64,000 nucleotides of DNA from NCBI RefSeq assembly GCF_900107645.1, contig NZ_FNQN01000001.1:207390-271389 (forward strand). Direction: 5' to 3'. This document shows, piece after piece, positions 9,139 through 18,947 of this stretch. Source of the DNA: Desulfuromusa kysingii (GTDB taxonomy: Bacteria; Desulfobacterota; Desulfuromonadia; Desulfuromonadales; Geopsychrobacteraceae). A model generated the notes under the pieces. The model ran no database searches. It was not told the origin of the DNA and was given only the letters and a program-made list of their open reading frames with translations. Every line of letters begins with the position of its first letter. Position 1 is the stretch's first letter. Position numbers and translations under genes: made by a program.

Positions 9139-9220
9139 AATTTCCTCCCTCAGTTTAAAGTTAGATTAATGTAATGTTTGCTTAAGGTAGTTGGTTTTTA
9201 ATCTTTTGTCAAACATCGAA

Positions 9221-9943
9221 TTAAAGCTTGATGTTCTGTTGGTCATATTCCTCAAAATTATTATAGCGGATAATAGCAGAAAGCTCTTTGCCGTATTCTT
9301 CTCCCTTTTCGGAATAGCCGTCCAGCTTCTTGACTAACTCATAGGGATCATCTGTTTCCATTTTCAAGGCTCGGAACTCTGCATAGGCTTCACCTCGGGC
9401 TAAGGTTCGATAATAGCTACGGATAGAGTCTTTGATCGATCTGTACTTTTTGACCCAGATGGTTTGTTCTCCCCGGGTTTCTGCGGCCGGTATTCGCGGT
9501 TCGTTTTTGCTGAAAGACCAGATGCCGAAAACATTGTTGGCCTCTTTAAAAAAACGTGATGTCGCCCAGGAACTTTCAAGGGCTGCCTGCGCTAAAGCGA
9601 TGCTTGGCGGGTGAGGTTTGAGAGCGGCAAGCAGTTCTTCATTGTTGGCGGCATTATATTGTTCTCGCAGAGCGATTAATTCAGCACTGTCAGCGTCAGT
9701 GGCAATCAGTGCCGAAACCCGTTCGTATTGTTGCATCAGTTCGTTGTAAACTTCATTGACTGCCGGGACGATGGTGGCCTTGAATTGTGCCTTCTTCTTT
9801 TCAACGCTGATCTCTGGGATAGGTTCTGGTTGTGGTTTTTTCTGTTTTGTCTGCACCACCGGCTCAAACCAGAAGCTCGATGAAATCAGCAAGGCAAAAA
9901 AAATCATAATCAAAAATATGGAGATAAGTGGATATCTTTTCAA
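9221..9943 (-). CDS. Bax-like glucosaminidase domain protein
   Basis: A 240-residue protein with an N-terminal signal anchor (about residues 5-26), a Pro/Lys-rich linker and a C-terminal mannosyl-glycoprotein endo-beta-N-acetylglucosaminidase-like domain. The segment AQAALESSWATSRF carries the expected catalytic Glu, and NNVFGIWSF is the typical following motif. E. coli Bax has this architecture. It would cleave peptidoglycan glycan chains from the inner-membrane face of the periplasm. Confidence 0.83.
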   Translation of the reverse strand: MKRYPLISIFLIMIFFALLISSSFWFEPVVQTKQKKPQPEPIPEISVEKKKAQFKATIVPAVNEVYNELMQQYERVSALIATDADSAELIALREQYNAANNEELLAALKPHPPSIALAQAALESSWATSRFFKEANNVFGIWSFSKNEPRIPAAETRGEQTIWVKKYRSIKDSIRSYYRTLARGEAYAEFRALKMETDDPYELVKKLDGYSEKGEEYGKELSAIIRYNNFEEYDQQNIKL

Positions 9944-10051
9944 CGTTTATGCCCTTTTTATTGGCCCTTGAACCTGTGAATCATTCGAGCAACTAGCAGG
10001 TTGCTGGACCGAAGTGAATTTTCAGATATTCTCCTTTTATCCTTTGTATTG

Positions 10052-10831
10052 TCAAGTGTGAGGATGGCTTCTGGTGGTGACATAGTTTTTGTCCAGCAGG
10101 TGGCGTGGATGAACATTGCTGATGGCGGCAATCATACTGCGGCGTATCTCCGGAATTTCCCTGGCGAGGTCATGAACAAGTTGCTTCATCCGTTGCCGCT
10201 TTTGATCTTCTTGGGCGACGACAGGACAGGAGCAATTGACGATTGGGAAATGGAATGCATTGCTAAACCTTTGAATCTCTGTCTCTTCGGTATAGACCAA
10301 CGGTCTGATGACGGTGTGTTTGCCATTATCAGCCAAAAGTTTGGCAGACATCGCAGAAAGGGTTCCGGCATAAAACTGGTTAAGCAGCAGGGTTTCAATA
10401 ACATCATCAAGATGGTGCCCCAGAGCGACCTTGTTGCAATGATGTTGCTCTGCCTGAGAGTAAAGAGATCCACGTCGCAATCGGGCACAAAAGGCACAAT
10501 ATGACGTGCCTGGCCGCAATTTTTCTTCAATGATCTGATAGGCGTTTGTTGCTGCCATCTGATAATTGAAACCATGGTGCAGCAGATGTGCTTCAATCTG
10601 CTCTTTTTGGTAACCGGGAAAGCCTGAATCGATATTTATGGCGACCAGTTCAAATTTCACCGGCGCTTTTTTCCTGAGCGCTTCCAGCACGTGTAGCAAG
10701 GTGTAAGAATCTTTTCCTCCAGAAACACCCACAGCGATTCTGTCTCCTGCCTCAATTAAGTCAAAATCACCGATTGCTTTACCGGTTTTACGTTGAATTT
10801 GATGAAATGCCTTTTGCGCTTCGGGGGTCAT
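10052..10831 (-). CDS. ttcA: tRNA 2-thiocytidine biosynthesis protein TtcA
   Basis: A 259-residue PP-loop ATPase that thiolates cytidine 32 in tRNA. The PP-loop GVSGGKDSYTLL is at about residues 33-44, followed by the Cys pair in SYCAFCARLRRG and a GHHLDDVIETL motif, all TtcA hallmarks of an iron-sulfur-dependent thiolase. A third Cys occurs in IVNCSCPV. It is shorter than the E. coli enzyme (about 311 residues), lacking terminal extensions. SD GGAGG lies just upstream of ATG 10831. Confidence 0.88.
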   Translation of the reverse strand: MTPEAQKAFHQIQRKTGKAIGDFDLIEAGDRIAVGVSGGKDSYTLLHVLEALRKKAPVKFELVAINIDSGFPGYQKEQIEAHLLHHGFNYQMAATNAYQIIEEKLRPGTSYCAFCARLRRGSLYSQAEQHHCNKVALGHHLDDVIETLLLNQFYAGTLSAMSAKLLADNGKHTVIRPLVYTEETEIQRFSNAFHFPIVNCSCPVVAQEDQKRQRMKQLVHDLAREIPEIRRSMIAAISNVHPRHLLDKNYVTTRSHPHT

Positions 10832-10904
10832 TGCTATTCCTCCTGAGGATATTTTTGCAGAGAAAAGCAGAAAAACTGTAATTTTTCCATAGAAAAATAT
10901 GAGT

Positions 10905-10921
10905 TCGGTGCAAACATTGCT
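10905..10921 (+). promoter_or_regulatory. Weak sigma-54-like promoter candidate
   Basis: CGGTGCAAACATTGCTT upstream of the transglycosylase gene keeps the GG-N10-GC spacing and TTGCT half of a sigma-54 promoter, but the upstream half is poor. It is 60 bases from the start codon. Confidence 0.25.
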
Positions 10922-10979
10922 TAAAAGACAGGTGCAGCTCTCTCTGGTGTTTTTTGTGCGCTAAATTTGCGAGGTGATA

Positions 10980-11723
10980 ATGAGTATTGAAGCAACAAAA
11001 ATGGTTTCCATCCCCAGTCCAGTGACTCCACAAAAAAACATGGGAGGTCCTGTAGACGACAATAAATCCAGCTTCGCCAAGGTTTTTGATGCGGCGGTTA
11101 ACCCTCCGAACTCTTTAGAAAATTCAAAGTTGCAAGCGGCCAAACTGGCAAAGTTTTCGCAACTCTCTTTGTTGCGGGGGTTGTTTTCTATCACTGAGGA
11201 AGGGGAAGATGAAGACCTCTTTTCAGGTCTGCGACAAATTGAATCGCTACAGATGACAGTCGCCCAGAGAAGTCATATTCTTGACAGTCACTATCCAATG
11301 GACAAACCATCTCTACTGATATCTGAACAGAATGGTCGCAGTGAAGTGGATCGAATGATCGAGCGAGTCGCAGAAAAAGTCAGTTTGGCGCCGGAGTTAA
11401 TCCATTCTGTTGTTTCGGTCGAAAGTGCTTATAATCCTGCCGCAGTGTCACCCGTCGGTGCCCAGGGGCTGATGCAGTTGATGCCTGAAACTGCCAAGGA
11501 GCTGGGTGTCCAGGATAGTTTGAACCCACAGCAAAATCTCCTTGGGGGGAGTCAATATCTGAAGCAATTGCTGGATAAATATGAAGGCGATCTTGATTCG
11601 GCTTTAGCGGCCTACAATTGGGGTCAAGGGAATGTTGATCGACTCGGGTTGGACAAAATGCCTGAGGAGACGCGTAACTACCTGACAAAAGTAAAAAGTC
11701 TGCTAAAAAATCCATCATCTTAG
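10980..11723 (+). CDS. Lytic transglycosylase (SLT family)
   Basis: A 247-residue protein starting at ATG 10980 with SD GAGG six bases upstream. The N-terminal half is polar and low-complexity with no signal peptide. The C-terminal SLT domain has the catalytic Glu in SVVSVESAYNP, followed by the GAQGLMQLMPETA and AYNWGQGNV motifs. Lack of a Sec signal suggests export by the flagellar or a type III route, or use as a flagellar-type muramidase; this is inference. It cleaves the glycan strand to make 1,6-anhydro ends. Confidence 0.85.
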   Translation: MSIEATKMVSIPSPVTPQKNMGGPVDDNKSSFAKVFDAAVNPPNSLENSKLQAAKLAKFSQLSLLRGLFSITEEGEDEDLFSGLRQIESLQMTVAQRSHILDSHYPMDKPSLLISEQNGRSEVDRMIERVAEKVSLAPELIHSVVSVESAYNPAAVSPVGAQGLMQLMPETAKELGVQDSLNPQQNLLGGSQYLKQLLDKYEGDLDSALAAYNWGQGNVDRLGLDKMPEETRNYLTKVKSLLKNPSS

Positions 11724-11846
11724 GTGGATTATTGATTCAATCTTGCAGGTTTCCTCCAATGAACCCTCTCGCCGTTCGAGGTTTCTTTAATGGGTAAGAT
11801 TACAAACGACAAAAGGGGCCATTGCAATGATTGTGATGTTCTGGCG

Positions 11847-12800
11847 CTAAAATACAGCTTCTACGATCTTTCGGGTGTTATCGGAGACACCATAAGTGTA
11901 AATGTGCAGACTGGGAACATTATGGGCGACAAGATCTTTTGATTGCTGAATCGCCCACTCGGTTCCGACCTGTTTCGCTGCATCATTGTTTTTGCATTTG
12001 CCCAGTTCTGTCGCCAGGTCCTGTGGCAGGTTGATGCTGAAAAGTTTGGGGAGCACTGTGAGTTGATTGGTCAGGTTGATGGGTTTGATACCAGGAATAA
12101 TTGGCACATTAATGCCGATGGCACGACACTTGGCGACAAAATCATAATAGACCTGATTATCAAAGAACATTTGCGTCACAATATAGTCGGCTCCTGCATC
12201 CACTTTTTGTTTCAGATAATTCAGATCAGTGTCAAAGTTGGGAGCTTCAAAATGTTTTTCAGGATATCCTGCTACACCGACGCAGAAGTTTAAAGGAGCG
12301 GTATTTTTCAGGTCAGGTTCAAGGTATTTCCCTGAACGTAAGTTGACCACTTGTTCAACCAGTTCGGCGGCGTTCGCATGCCCGTCTGCGTTTGGACGAA
12401 AGACATGGTCGGTCTTCAAACCATCACCCCGTAACGCCAATATATTGTGGATATCCATAAAGTTAAGGTCGATCAGGACGTGCTCAGTTTCACTTTTTGA
12501 AAAGCCACCACAGAGGATATGGGGTACGACCGGGATGCCGTACTTATGCTGAATGGCTGAGGCGATGGCGACGGTTCCCGGACGCTTACGAACAACTCTT
12601 TTTTCGATGCTTCCATTCTCTAGCTCAACAAAGACCATCTCATCCCGGTGGGTGGTAATGTTGATATATTGGGGGGCATAATCGACTAAACTTTCAATGG
12701 TCCGACAAATCTTACCTGTGTCGCTCCCTTTCAGAGGGGGGAGCAGTTCAAAAGAAAAAACCGTTTTGTCGCTATTATTAATGATCTCAATCACGTTCAT
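11847..12800 (-). CDS. metF: Methylenetetrahydrofolate reductase
   Basis: A 317-residue FAD-dependent TIM-barrel enzyme that makes 5-methyl-THF for methionine and one-carbon metabolism. The N-terminal SFELLPP motif carries the catalytic Glu, and GADYIVTQMFFDNQ is the typical folate-site segment. The details, such as RKRPGTVAIASAI, PHILCGGFSKSETE and the WAIQQSKDL tail, recall the form common in Bacteroidota rather than the usual proteobacterial one. The gene stands alone. Confidence 0.9.
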   Translation of the reverse strand: MNVIEIINNSDKTVFSFELLPPLKGSDTGKICRTIESLVDYAPQYINITTHRDEMVFVELENGSIEKRVVRKRPGTVAIASAIQHKYGIPVVPHILCGGFSKSETEHVLIDLNFMDIHNILALRGDGLKTDHVFRPNADGHANAAELVEQVVNLRSGKYLEPDLKNTAPLNFCVGVAGYPEKHFEAPNFDTDLNYLKQKVDAGADYIVTQMFFDNQVYYDFVAKCRAIGINVPIIPGIKPINLTNQLTVLPKLFSINLPQDLATELGKCKNNDAAKQVGTEWAIQQSKDLVAHNVPSLHIYTYGVSDNTRKIVEAVF

Positions 12801-12923
12801 TTTAGATCCTAAGGTGCAATGTTGCCGCTGTAAAAAAACAGATATCTATATTTTACTGCAGGGTTAATGGATAAGGCCGAAAACCATAGCGCCCTTTTTA
12901 ACGTATTCTTAGCAAATCGACAA

Positions 12924-14993
12924 TCAACTTTTGTTATTTATGACTTTTCTGATGACGTGTGACAAGTCAGATAGTTCGTAGGGCTTTTGCAGGAAAGCGC
13001 CAATACCCAGGCTGGCGATTTCTCCTGAGACGGCCTCAGCGTTATGACCGGTGCACAGGATTGCTGGCAAGTCAGGTTTGATTTTCAGCAGCGCAGTGAT
13101 GAGTTCCAGCCCTGTAAGCTCAGGCATGGTTTGGTCTGAAATAACCAGGTCAAATTGTTCCGGGTCGTGACTGAATAGTTCTAACGCCTCAGTGCTACAG
13201 GTCAGAGCGGTCACCTGATAGCCAAGGCTGGTTAGCAGCGAGTCTCCGAGCTGAACCAACATCTCATCGTCATCCACAAACAGGATCCTGCCTGTATCTT
13301 GCGTTGTGTAAACTGGAGGCGGCAGAACCATGACTTCTTGCGGTGCCTCTGTCAAAGGGAAATAAAGTTCAAAAGTACTCCCTTTGCCCAGTTCAGTGTG
13401 GACCTTAATTATACCGCCATGTTGATCGATGATCCCGAGTACCGTCGCCAGCCCCATCCCTGTCCCCTGGCCAACAGCTTTAGTGGTGAAAAATGGGTCA
13501 AATATTTTATCCATGATGTCATCTGCCAACCCGCAACCTGTGTCTTCAACGCTGATGCGACAATATTGTCCCGGTGAGCTTTTATCTTGGGATGGAATGT
13601 CCTGCTGCTGCAGGTAGACGGTTTCGACTTTCAGCGACAGGTCGCCAACGCCATCCATGGCTTGGACTGCATTATTGCACAGGTTGAAGAGGGATTCCTG
13701 AATCAAGGAGAGGTCGCCGATGATGGCTGCGTCGCTGCATTCAGAACTAACAGACTGGTGCAGATTGATCGAGGTCGGAATCGTCGCACGTAGCAGGTTC
13801 AGCGTTTCTTCAGCAATGGTGGCAATACTCAATGGTTTGCGGCTGGGGCTGCTCTGGCGACTGTACGCGAGAATCTGTCGGGTGAGATCGCGGGAGCGTA
13901 GAGCCGCAGTCTTGGCATAGTCGAGATAATCATAAACTTCATCGGAGCTGGACATGTTGATTTGCGCCAGTTCCAGATTGCCGAGGATGATCGCCAAGCT
14001 ATTGTTGAAGTTGTGGGCAATGCCTCCAGCCATGACGCCAATCGCTTCCATCTTGCAATTTTGCCGCAATTGGGCTTCGAGCTGTTTGATCTCTGTGATG
14101 TCAGTTGAAATTTGTAGCCGAGCCATGCGACCATGGGTCCATAGGATTGCTTGACTATTATTGAGATAGTCCTGTCCGGTTATGGGGTGTTTTCCCTGCG
14201 AGGACTGGATCCCGGTCGGTTGTCCTGCTGCGTCAAGCAGGTAGGGATTGGTACAGTGGTCACAAGGGCCATCCTTGCCCATAAAAACTTTCCAGCAAGT
14301 TTCGCCCGTGTAATCTTTACCAAATTCGTCGACCATGTTTTGATTCATGAACAGGACTTCATAGGTTTCCATGTCGACAACACAAATCGAGGCATCAATA
14401 CTGTGGAGGATTGTTGTTAAACGCTCATGACTTCGATTGAGTCTGGCTTCTGCCTGACGTATTTTCTGCAAGGTGAGGATATGGTTAATCGCATATCCTA
14501 ATTGCTTCAGCAACTGGGTGAGCATGCGCAATGCTTTTTCCGTAAAGCTGTTTTCATGGGCAGAGAAAAGGCGCAGGACACCGAGGACTTGATCTTCAAA
14601 GATAATTGGTAGAAATGAGAAGGACTTGATTTGATTCTCAAGGCTGGGGACTAGCATATAGCCAGAATCTGCTGCTGAAAGGACATTTTTGACCAGCGGG
14701 AGTTGTGTGTCTAGCAGTTGTCGCAGACCAAAATGATCAAAGGGGACGATTTCCTCCAGAACGTCTTGAGAGGACTGGAAGCCACTGCTGGCCGCAACAA
14801 AAAAGGTTGTATTCTCTTTGCTCTTGATCAGGATTGACCCTGAGGTGTAACCGAAGCGCTTAAGGATTTTTTGCAGGAATTGATTGAGTTCGGTCTTCAT
14901 GTCGAGGGATGTGCCGATTGATGACACAAGCTCATACATGACGGACAGATCTCTTAACTTATTGTCCAGATCGAAGGTTTCATTGTCAGCCAT
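12924..14993 (-). CDS. Hybrid histidine kinase: GAF, PAS, kinase, receiver
   Basis: A 689-residue cytoplasmic kinase. Order: N-terminal GAF-like domain (about 15-170), PAS-like domain (about 190-300) with a CxxC-like pair in GPCDHCTN, HisKA with the phospho-His in AGGIAHNFNNSL, HATPase with N, G1 (DTGCGLADD) and G2 boxes, and a C-terminal receiver with acidic residues in LFVDDDE and phospho-Asp in LVISDQTM. I took ATG 14993; an in-frame TTG at 15005 with a better-placed AGGAAG is the alternative. It lies just downstream of the FIST sensor gene, which probably shares the signal. Confidence 0.88.
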   Translation of the reverse strand: MADNETFDLDNKLRDLSVMYELVSSIGTSLDMKTELNQFLQKILKRFGYTSGSILIKSKENTTFFVAASSGFQSSQDVLEEIVPFDHFGLRQLLDTQLPLVKNVLSAADSGYMLVPSLENQIKSFSFLPIIFEDQVLGVLRLFSAHENSFTEKALRMLTQLLKQLGYAINHILTLQKIRQAEARLNRSHERLTTILHSIDASICVVDMETYEVLFMNQNMVDEFGKDYTGETCWKVFMGKDGPCDHCTNPYLLDAAGQPTGIQSSQGKHPITGQDYLNNSQAILWTHGRMARLQISTDITEIKQLEAQLRQNCKMEAIGVMAGGIAHNFNNSLAIILGNLELAQINMSSSDEVYDYLDYAKTAALRSRDLTRQILAYSRQSSPSRKPLSIATIAEETLNLLRATIPTSINLHQSVSSECSDAAIIGDLSLIQESLFNLCNNAVQAMDGVGDLSLKVETVYLQQQDIPSQDKSSPGQYCRISVEDTGCGLADDIMDKIFDPFFTTKAVGQGTGMGLATVLGIIDQHGGIIKVHTELGKGSTFELYFPLTEAPQEVMVLPPPVYTTQDTGRILFVDDDEMLVQLGDSLLTSLGYQVTALTCSTEALELFSHDPEQFDLVISDQTMPELTGLELITALLKIKPDLPAILCTGHNAEAVSGEIASLGIGAFLQKPYELSDLSHVIRKVINNKS

Positions 14994-15072
14994 TGACCCT
15001 TGCAAATTACTTCCTGTCTGGAAAACTTTCTTCCTGTAAGCGTTGTCTCTGTTTGCAGTTCATGCTTCGATG

Positions 15073-16257
15073 CTATCCAGGGAAGACACAGATGACGACA
15101 GCCTTATTGTGAAACTCAGGAGGACCGGCACCGATGGCGCCAATCTCACCAAAAGTCATACAACCCCAAATAGGCACTTGATCCCCCATGATTTCGCGAA
15201 TCGCCCAGACTTCATCAATAAAATGATCTTTCAGCAAAATGCAGCGTGACACGCAGGTGAAAACCAGGACCCCCGCAACCGGATTGGCACCCAGTTGTTT
15301 TTTTGCGTCTCGTGCCGCATCTTTGACGGCCTCAAGGAGCGAATCCTTGTCGCCGTGCAGAATTCTTAGAACCGAATTCTCTGGAACTTCGCCGACACAG
15401 TGAATGGCCCCGTCAGCGTCTGTGCTGATCGGGTCTCTGACGATGTAACCACCACCTTCTTTGGCTTGTGGAATTCCAAAAGGGTGACTCATGGCGTACT
15501 CTGCAAATCCTGTATCATCGATGCTGATATCGCCGTTTTGTTGTGCAAATTGAGAATAGACGTCATAAGCATTTTGCCAGTCTAATTCTTTGATGACGTG
15601 GCCTTCAGCGCTGGTGACAATCATTGGCGAACTGATGGGTTTCCAGCCATGGGAGGTGGCGACCCCGATCTTTTTTGCAGAGGTGATGAGTGCTCCAACG
15701 AGGGAGTCGGTAAGGACTTTATCGTTTAAGTATTGAGAGGTTTTGAGGAAATGTCGGTTATCACCTGAGCCGCCGCCGGCATACTTTGTTTGTGATCCAA
15801 GGGCCTTGAAGAGGGAATCAACGGCGCGTCCTACGGTATTGGAGAGTCCATCAGGAAAAAGTAATTGCAGGGAGTGTTTGTTTTGTTTTCCAAGCACCTG
15901 ACTAAAGCGTGATCCCAGTTTGGATCCGACTGCGCGCTGGTCGTAACTCAGGTTTTCTTCAGCATCAAGGCAGAAGTCCATCTCGTCACTTTGAATCACC
16001 CCGACAATCACCCCTTTGACTTTCATCTCCTGGCTGTTAAAAACACCCGCGACGGTAAAGCCGATAATATGATCAGTGGCTGTGGAACTTTTCACCCCTT
16101 TGAGGACTAACTGGTGATCGTAGTTGTCGGTAGCAAAAACAATGATGAGGTAATTGTCTGTTTCTTTAAGGGATTTTATGGCTTCTGTCAGGGCTGTTTT
16201 TCCCGCCAGAAAAGAATCACTGAGGTCACTTAATCCTACACCACAAAACGTTGCCAC
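15073..16257 (-). CDS. FIST domain sensory protein
   Basis: A 394-residue soluble protein with FIST N (about 20-210) and FIST C (about 215-380) domains, known to bind small ligands and to accompany kinases and chemoreceptors. Landmarks are the GAVGSKLGSRF-like region, GGGSGDN, ATSHGWKPIS and the C-terminal GCMTFGEIGAIG. It is transcribed ahead of the hybrid kinase, 79 bases away, so the two likely form one signalling unit. Ligand is unknown; amino acids are the usual guess for the family. Confidence 0.85.
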   Translation of the reverse strand: MATFCGVGLSDLSDSFLAGKTALTEAIKSLKETDNYLIIVFATDNYDHQLVLKGVKSSTATDHIIGFTVAGVFNSQEMKVKGVIVGVIQSDEMDFCLDAEENLSYDQRAVGSKLGSRFSQVLGKQNKHSLQLLFPDGLSNTVGRAVDSLFKALGSQTKYAGGGSGDNRHFLKTSQYLNDKVLTDSLVGALITSAKKIGVATSHGWKPISSPMIVTSAEGHVIKELDWQNAYDVYSQFAQQNGDISIDDTGFAEYAMSHPFGIPQAKEGGGYIVRDPISTDADGAIHCVGEVPENSVLRILHGDKDSLLEAVKDAARDAKKQLGANPVAGVLVFTCVSRCILLKDHFIDEVWAIREIMGDQVPIWGCMTFGEIGAIGAGPPEFHNKAVVICVFPG

Positions 16258-16675
16258 GGATTTTCCCCTTCCGACAAATGTAAACAGGTTGATCTTAGGG
16301 TGTGGGCGGCTTCAATTGATAACTTAAGCCGTAATCACGATTCCGGTCGGAATCTGCAGTCCCAGATATAAAAGATAGTGTCTACGAGGATTGTATCAGA
16401 AATGGAATAAAATGCATTAAGAAGATTATTAGCGTTGTTATGAGGTCGCGGCTCTCTTTGGTCTGGATTGGAAGGCTGCTTTGTCAGCACCACCTGATAT
16501 TGTGGTGCGATCGGTTCTCCGGTCCAGTATTGATATCAGGGTTGGTGAAGAAGAAATGATCAAGTCTGATACTTGAGAGATTGACATGTAAGTATATCCA
16601 TATTTTCAATGGGCCTGGATTAGTGGATCTTCTGGAATTTCCGCGTACAGTTCATTATTGAAATCAAGTTTATGT
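16258..16675. other. Gene-poor spacer with a possible relic reading frame
   Basis: About 420 bases between the FIST gene and the cytochrome terminator. It presumably contains the FIST promoter. On the plus strand, 16433-16576 is open without a standard start near its front and ends in a plausible C-terminal-looking peptide, so it may be a decayed gene end. Nothing else is recognisable. Confidence 0.35.
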
Positions 16676-16705
16676 AAAAAAAGCCCCCGCTTTAGCGGGG
16701 GCTTA
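16676..16705 (-). terminator. Rho-independent terminator of the conduit operon
   Basis: An AAGCCCCCGC / GCGGGGGCTT stem with a short loop followed, in the minus direction, by eight T residues. It ends the porin-cytochrome operon. Confidence 0.9.
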
Positions 16706-16722
16706 AGGATAGAGTTATAATT

Positions 16723-18909
16723 TTAATTTGGACGTGAGGCCCCTAACCAATTAGCAGCTTCAGGATAGTCTGATGAATAATCAGCAATGGTTCCGTCGAT
16801 CTCACCATCCTCTACCCAGTCAATGGCGTCATAGAGAGCGCGCTTGACATAGTAACGGTTATGAGCATAACCACCGGGTTCATCAGACGGTAGCTTGGCA
16901 TTCTGGAATGCACCTCGATCACCGTCAGCTGTATTAAATTCATCAATAACAGCTGCAGTATAGTTTGACTGACCATTGGTCAGATTCAACAGATCAGTCA
17001 GTAGTACCCCAGCTTCTTGGTACCCAGCTGATTCTTCTTCTAACAATGCCACTGCGTCGGCAACAGTACCAAGCTCACCATCTTCAGATACCAGGGCAGC
17101 ACCATGAGCACCGGTGTGACACTCGACACAGACTGACGCATTTAAACCAATGATAACACCAGCATCGTCTTTTGCGACGACATCAAAACTATGGTCTGCA
17201 GCGTCACCGTTCATGTGACACGCAACGCACGGTCCAGCGCTATCAGCAGCGATACTGTCATGTGCGAAGAAGCTTACATTGGTATAGTCCAGACCGGGAT
17301 ACTCATAAGCTACATGGCTGTATTCACTAAAGAGGTCAGCTGCTGCTGGTGCATGGTGACCAGCGAAGCGGCTGCTTTCAGATGCAACCTCATTGTTTCC
17401 ACGACCAGAGTGACAGACAACACAGGTATTGGAGCTTCCAACGTCTGGGAAAACGACTGCTGCGTCATTATAAGTGTATGTAGCTGTTACAGCACCAGCG
17501 ACACGTAAATCACCAGTTTCTGCATTGCTATGGCAACCCCAGCAATAGAGCAGTTCGTTTTGTCCTGAACCGTCTACAGCATTCCAGCCGTCAAGGTGGG
17601 AAAAGTCATTGTCGGCAACATCGTAGCCAGCAGGATCGGCGACGTAGTTCATAAAGCCAGTTGATGTATGGCACATCTGACAATCACCGCGAGCATCAGT
17701 TGAATCCCAGTTGTAATGGCTCCAACCGATCCCAGTCGCATCTGTGACGCCTGCTGCAAGGGCAGCACTGGCCTGTTCATTACAACGACCATGTGAGATG
17801 GATGTAGACGCAGTTCCCATACCATCAAGATCATTGCAATCGACCGCTTCAACTGCAGCAACAACATTTTCTAGAAGTTTTCCAGCATGACCCGATTGTG
17901 CCCACTGAGTGTGGATGGTCAATGCTTCGGGGTCATCCAGTTCGCCAGTATTGGTGATTAATTCGTGGCCATGGCAGTCAAAGCAGGGGGTCTCGCCATT
18001 TTCACGAATGACATAACCTTCTATGACCCCTTCACTGCTAGGATTATCGAAGTGAGTGCTGGCAATCAGACGATACCAAGCGTTTTCGTGATGGCCGGCC
18101 ATAGCTGTTGTAATTCCGGCAGATAAAACATCGTCATCAGTAAAATATTCTCCGTCAACACCGGCATCTGTGCTGACGGTATAGTCATCACCGCTCGCCA
18201 TGATGGTGCCGTCATTCATTTTATAGTTATGGCAGCTGGTACAGAGGGCTAATTGTGCTGAAGCACTGTTGTTTGGAGTCCAGTCTTCAGATGCAGTGTT
18301 CATTTCTTTGGTCAACGGGTTGTGGCAGGTTCCGCAGACCATGTTATGAAGGATGATGTTGCCGTCGGCATCAAAACTTTCAGGAACGTTTGTTGCTGCA
18401 TCAAAAGCAGCCTCTATCGTAGCTTGGTCACCAACGATACCTTTGAGGGCCATAAAACCTTCGGCAGAATGACAGCGAATACAAACGCCTTCAACATAGT
18501 GTTCAGTATCAGGGATAATCATGGAAGTGTTTGTCGGGTCCCCGAGGTTATGCTTGGAAGCCATAATCAAAGTCGCCTCGTCATGACAAGCTGCACAACG
18601 TGCACCGTCAGGTGAGGGATAGGGAATCGGACCTTCGCCATGATGGAATTGACCGCCACCGTGGCAGTCTTCACAATCATGAGTAATTGCTGATCCCAAG
18701 CCATTCATATCGGGATTCACACCTGCGATGCCATTAATCTCAGCATGAACTTCGAGAGTATGGCAGATTGTACAATTGCCGGCATTATCAGCATCGATGA
18801 CTTCTGCAGGTGCGGTGACTTCACTGCCTCCACTACCGCTACTGCCGCATCCCCAAAGTGATGCACTAGCCACCACTGCCATCAATAAAATTAACCATTG
18901 TTTACGCAT
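16723..18909 (-). CDS. Outer-membrane dodecaheme c-type cytochrome lipoprotein
   Basis: A 728-residue lipoprotein with twelve CxxCH heme sites spread from about residue 46 to 620, and a lipobox SLWGC (Cys about 21) after the signal peptide. I chose the start at 18909 because AAGGAGG lies immediately upstream. The arrangement (porin, periplasmic cytochrome, outer-membrane cytochrome, same strand and order) matches the porin-cytochrome conduits of Geobacter, where OmcB also has 12 hemes. It would carry electrons from the porin-embedded wire to extracellular acceptors such as iron oxides or other cells. Sequence identity to OmcB cannot be judged here. Confidence 0.9.
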   Translation of the reverse strand: MRKQWLILLMAVVASASLWGCGSSGSGGSEVTAPAEVIDADNAGNCTICHTLEVHAEINGIAGVNPDMNGLGSAITHDCEDCHGGGQFHHGEGPIPYPSPDGARCAACHDEATLIMASKHNLGDPTNTSMIIPDTEHYVEGVCIRCHSAEGFMALKGIVGDQATIEAAFDAATNVPESFDADGNIILHNMVCGTCHNPLTKEMNTASEDWTPNNSASAQLALCTSCHNYKMNDGTIMASGDDYTVSTDAGVDGEYFTDDDVLSAGITTAMAGHHENAWYRLIASTHFDNPSSEGVIEGYVIRENGETPCFDCHGHELITNTGELDDPEALTIHTQWAQSGHAGKLLENVVAAVEAVDCNDLDGMGTASTSISHGRCNEQASAALAAGVTDATGIGWSHYNWDSTDARGDCQMCHTSTGFMNYVADPAGYDVADNDFSHLDGWNAVDGSGQNELLYCWGCHSNAETGDLRVAGAVTATYTYNDAAVVFPDVGSSNTCVVCHSGRGNNEVASESSRFAGHHAPAAADLFSEYSHVAYEYPGLDYTNVSFFAHDSIAADSAGPCVACHMNGDAADHSFDVVAKDDAGVIIGLNASVCVECHTGAHGAALVSEDGELGTVADAVALLEEESAGYQEAGVLLTDLLNLTNGQSNYTAAVIDEFNTADGDRGAFQNAKLPSDEPGGYAHNRYYVKRALYDAIDWVEDGEIDGTIADYSSDYPEAANWLGASRPN

Positions 18910-18947
18910 TGAAAAACCTCCTTTTAGTTGAATGATTGATCCTGTGA

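Noticed and set aside
11758-11790. Weak hairpin between the transglycosylase and metF genes
   Set aside because: Only six pairs with a bulge and a short T run; too weak to call a terminator.
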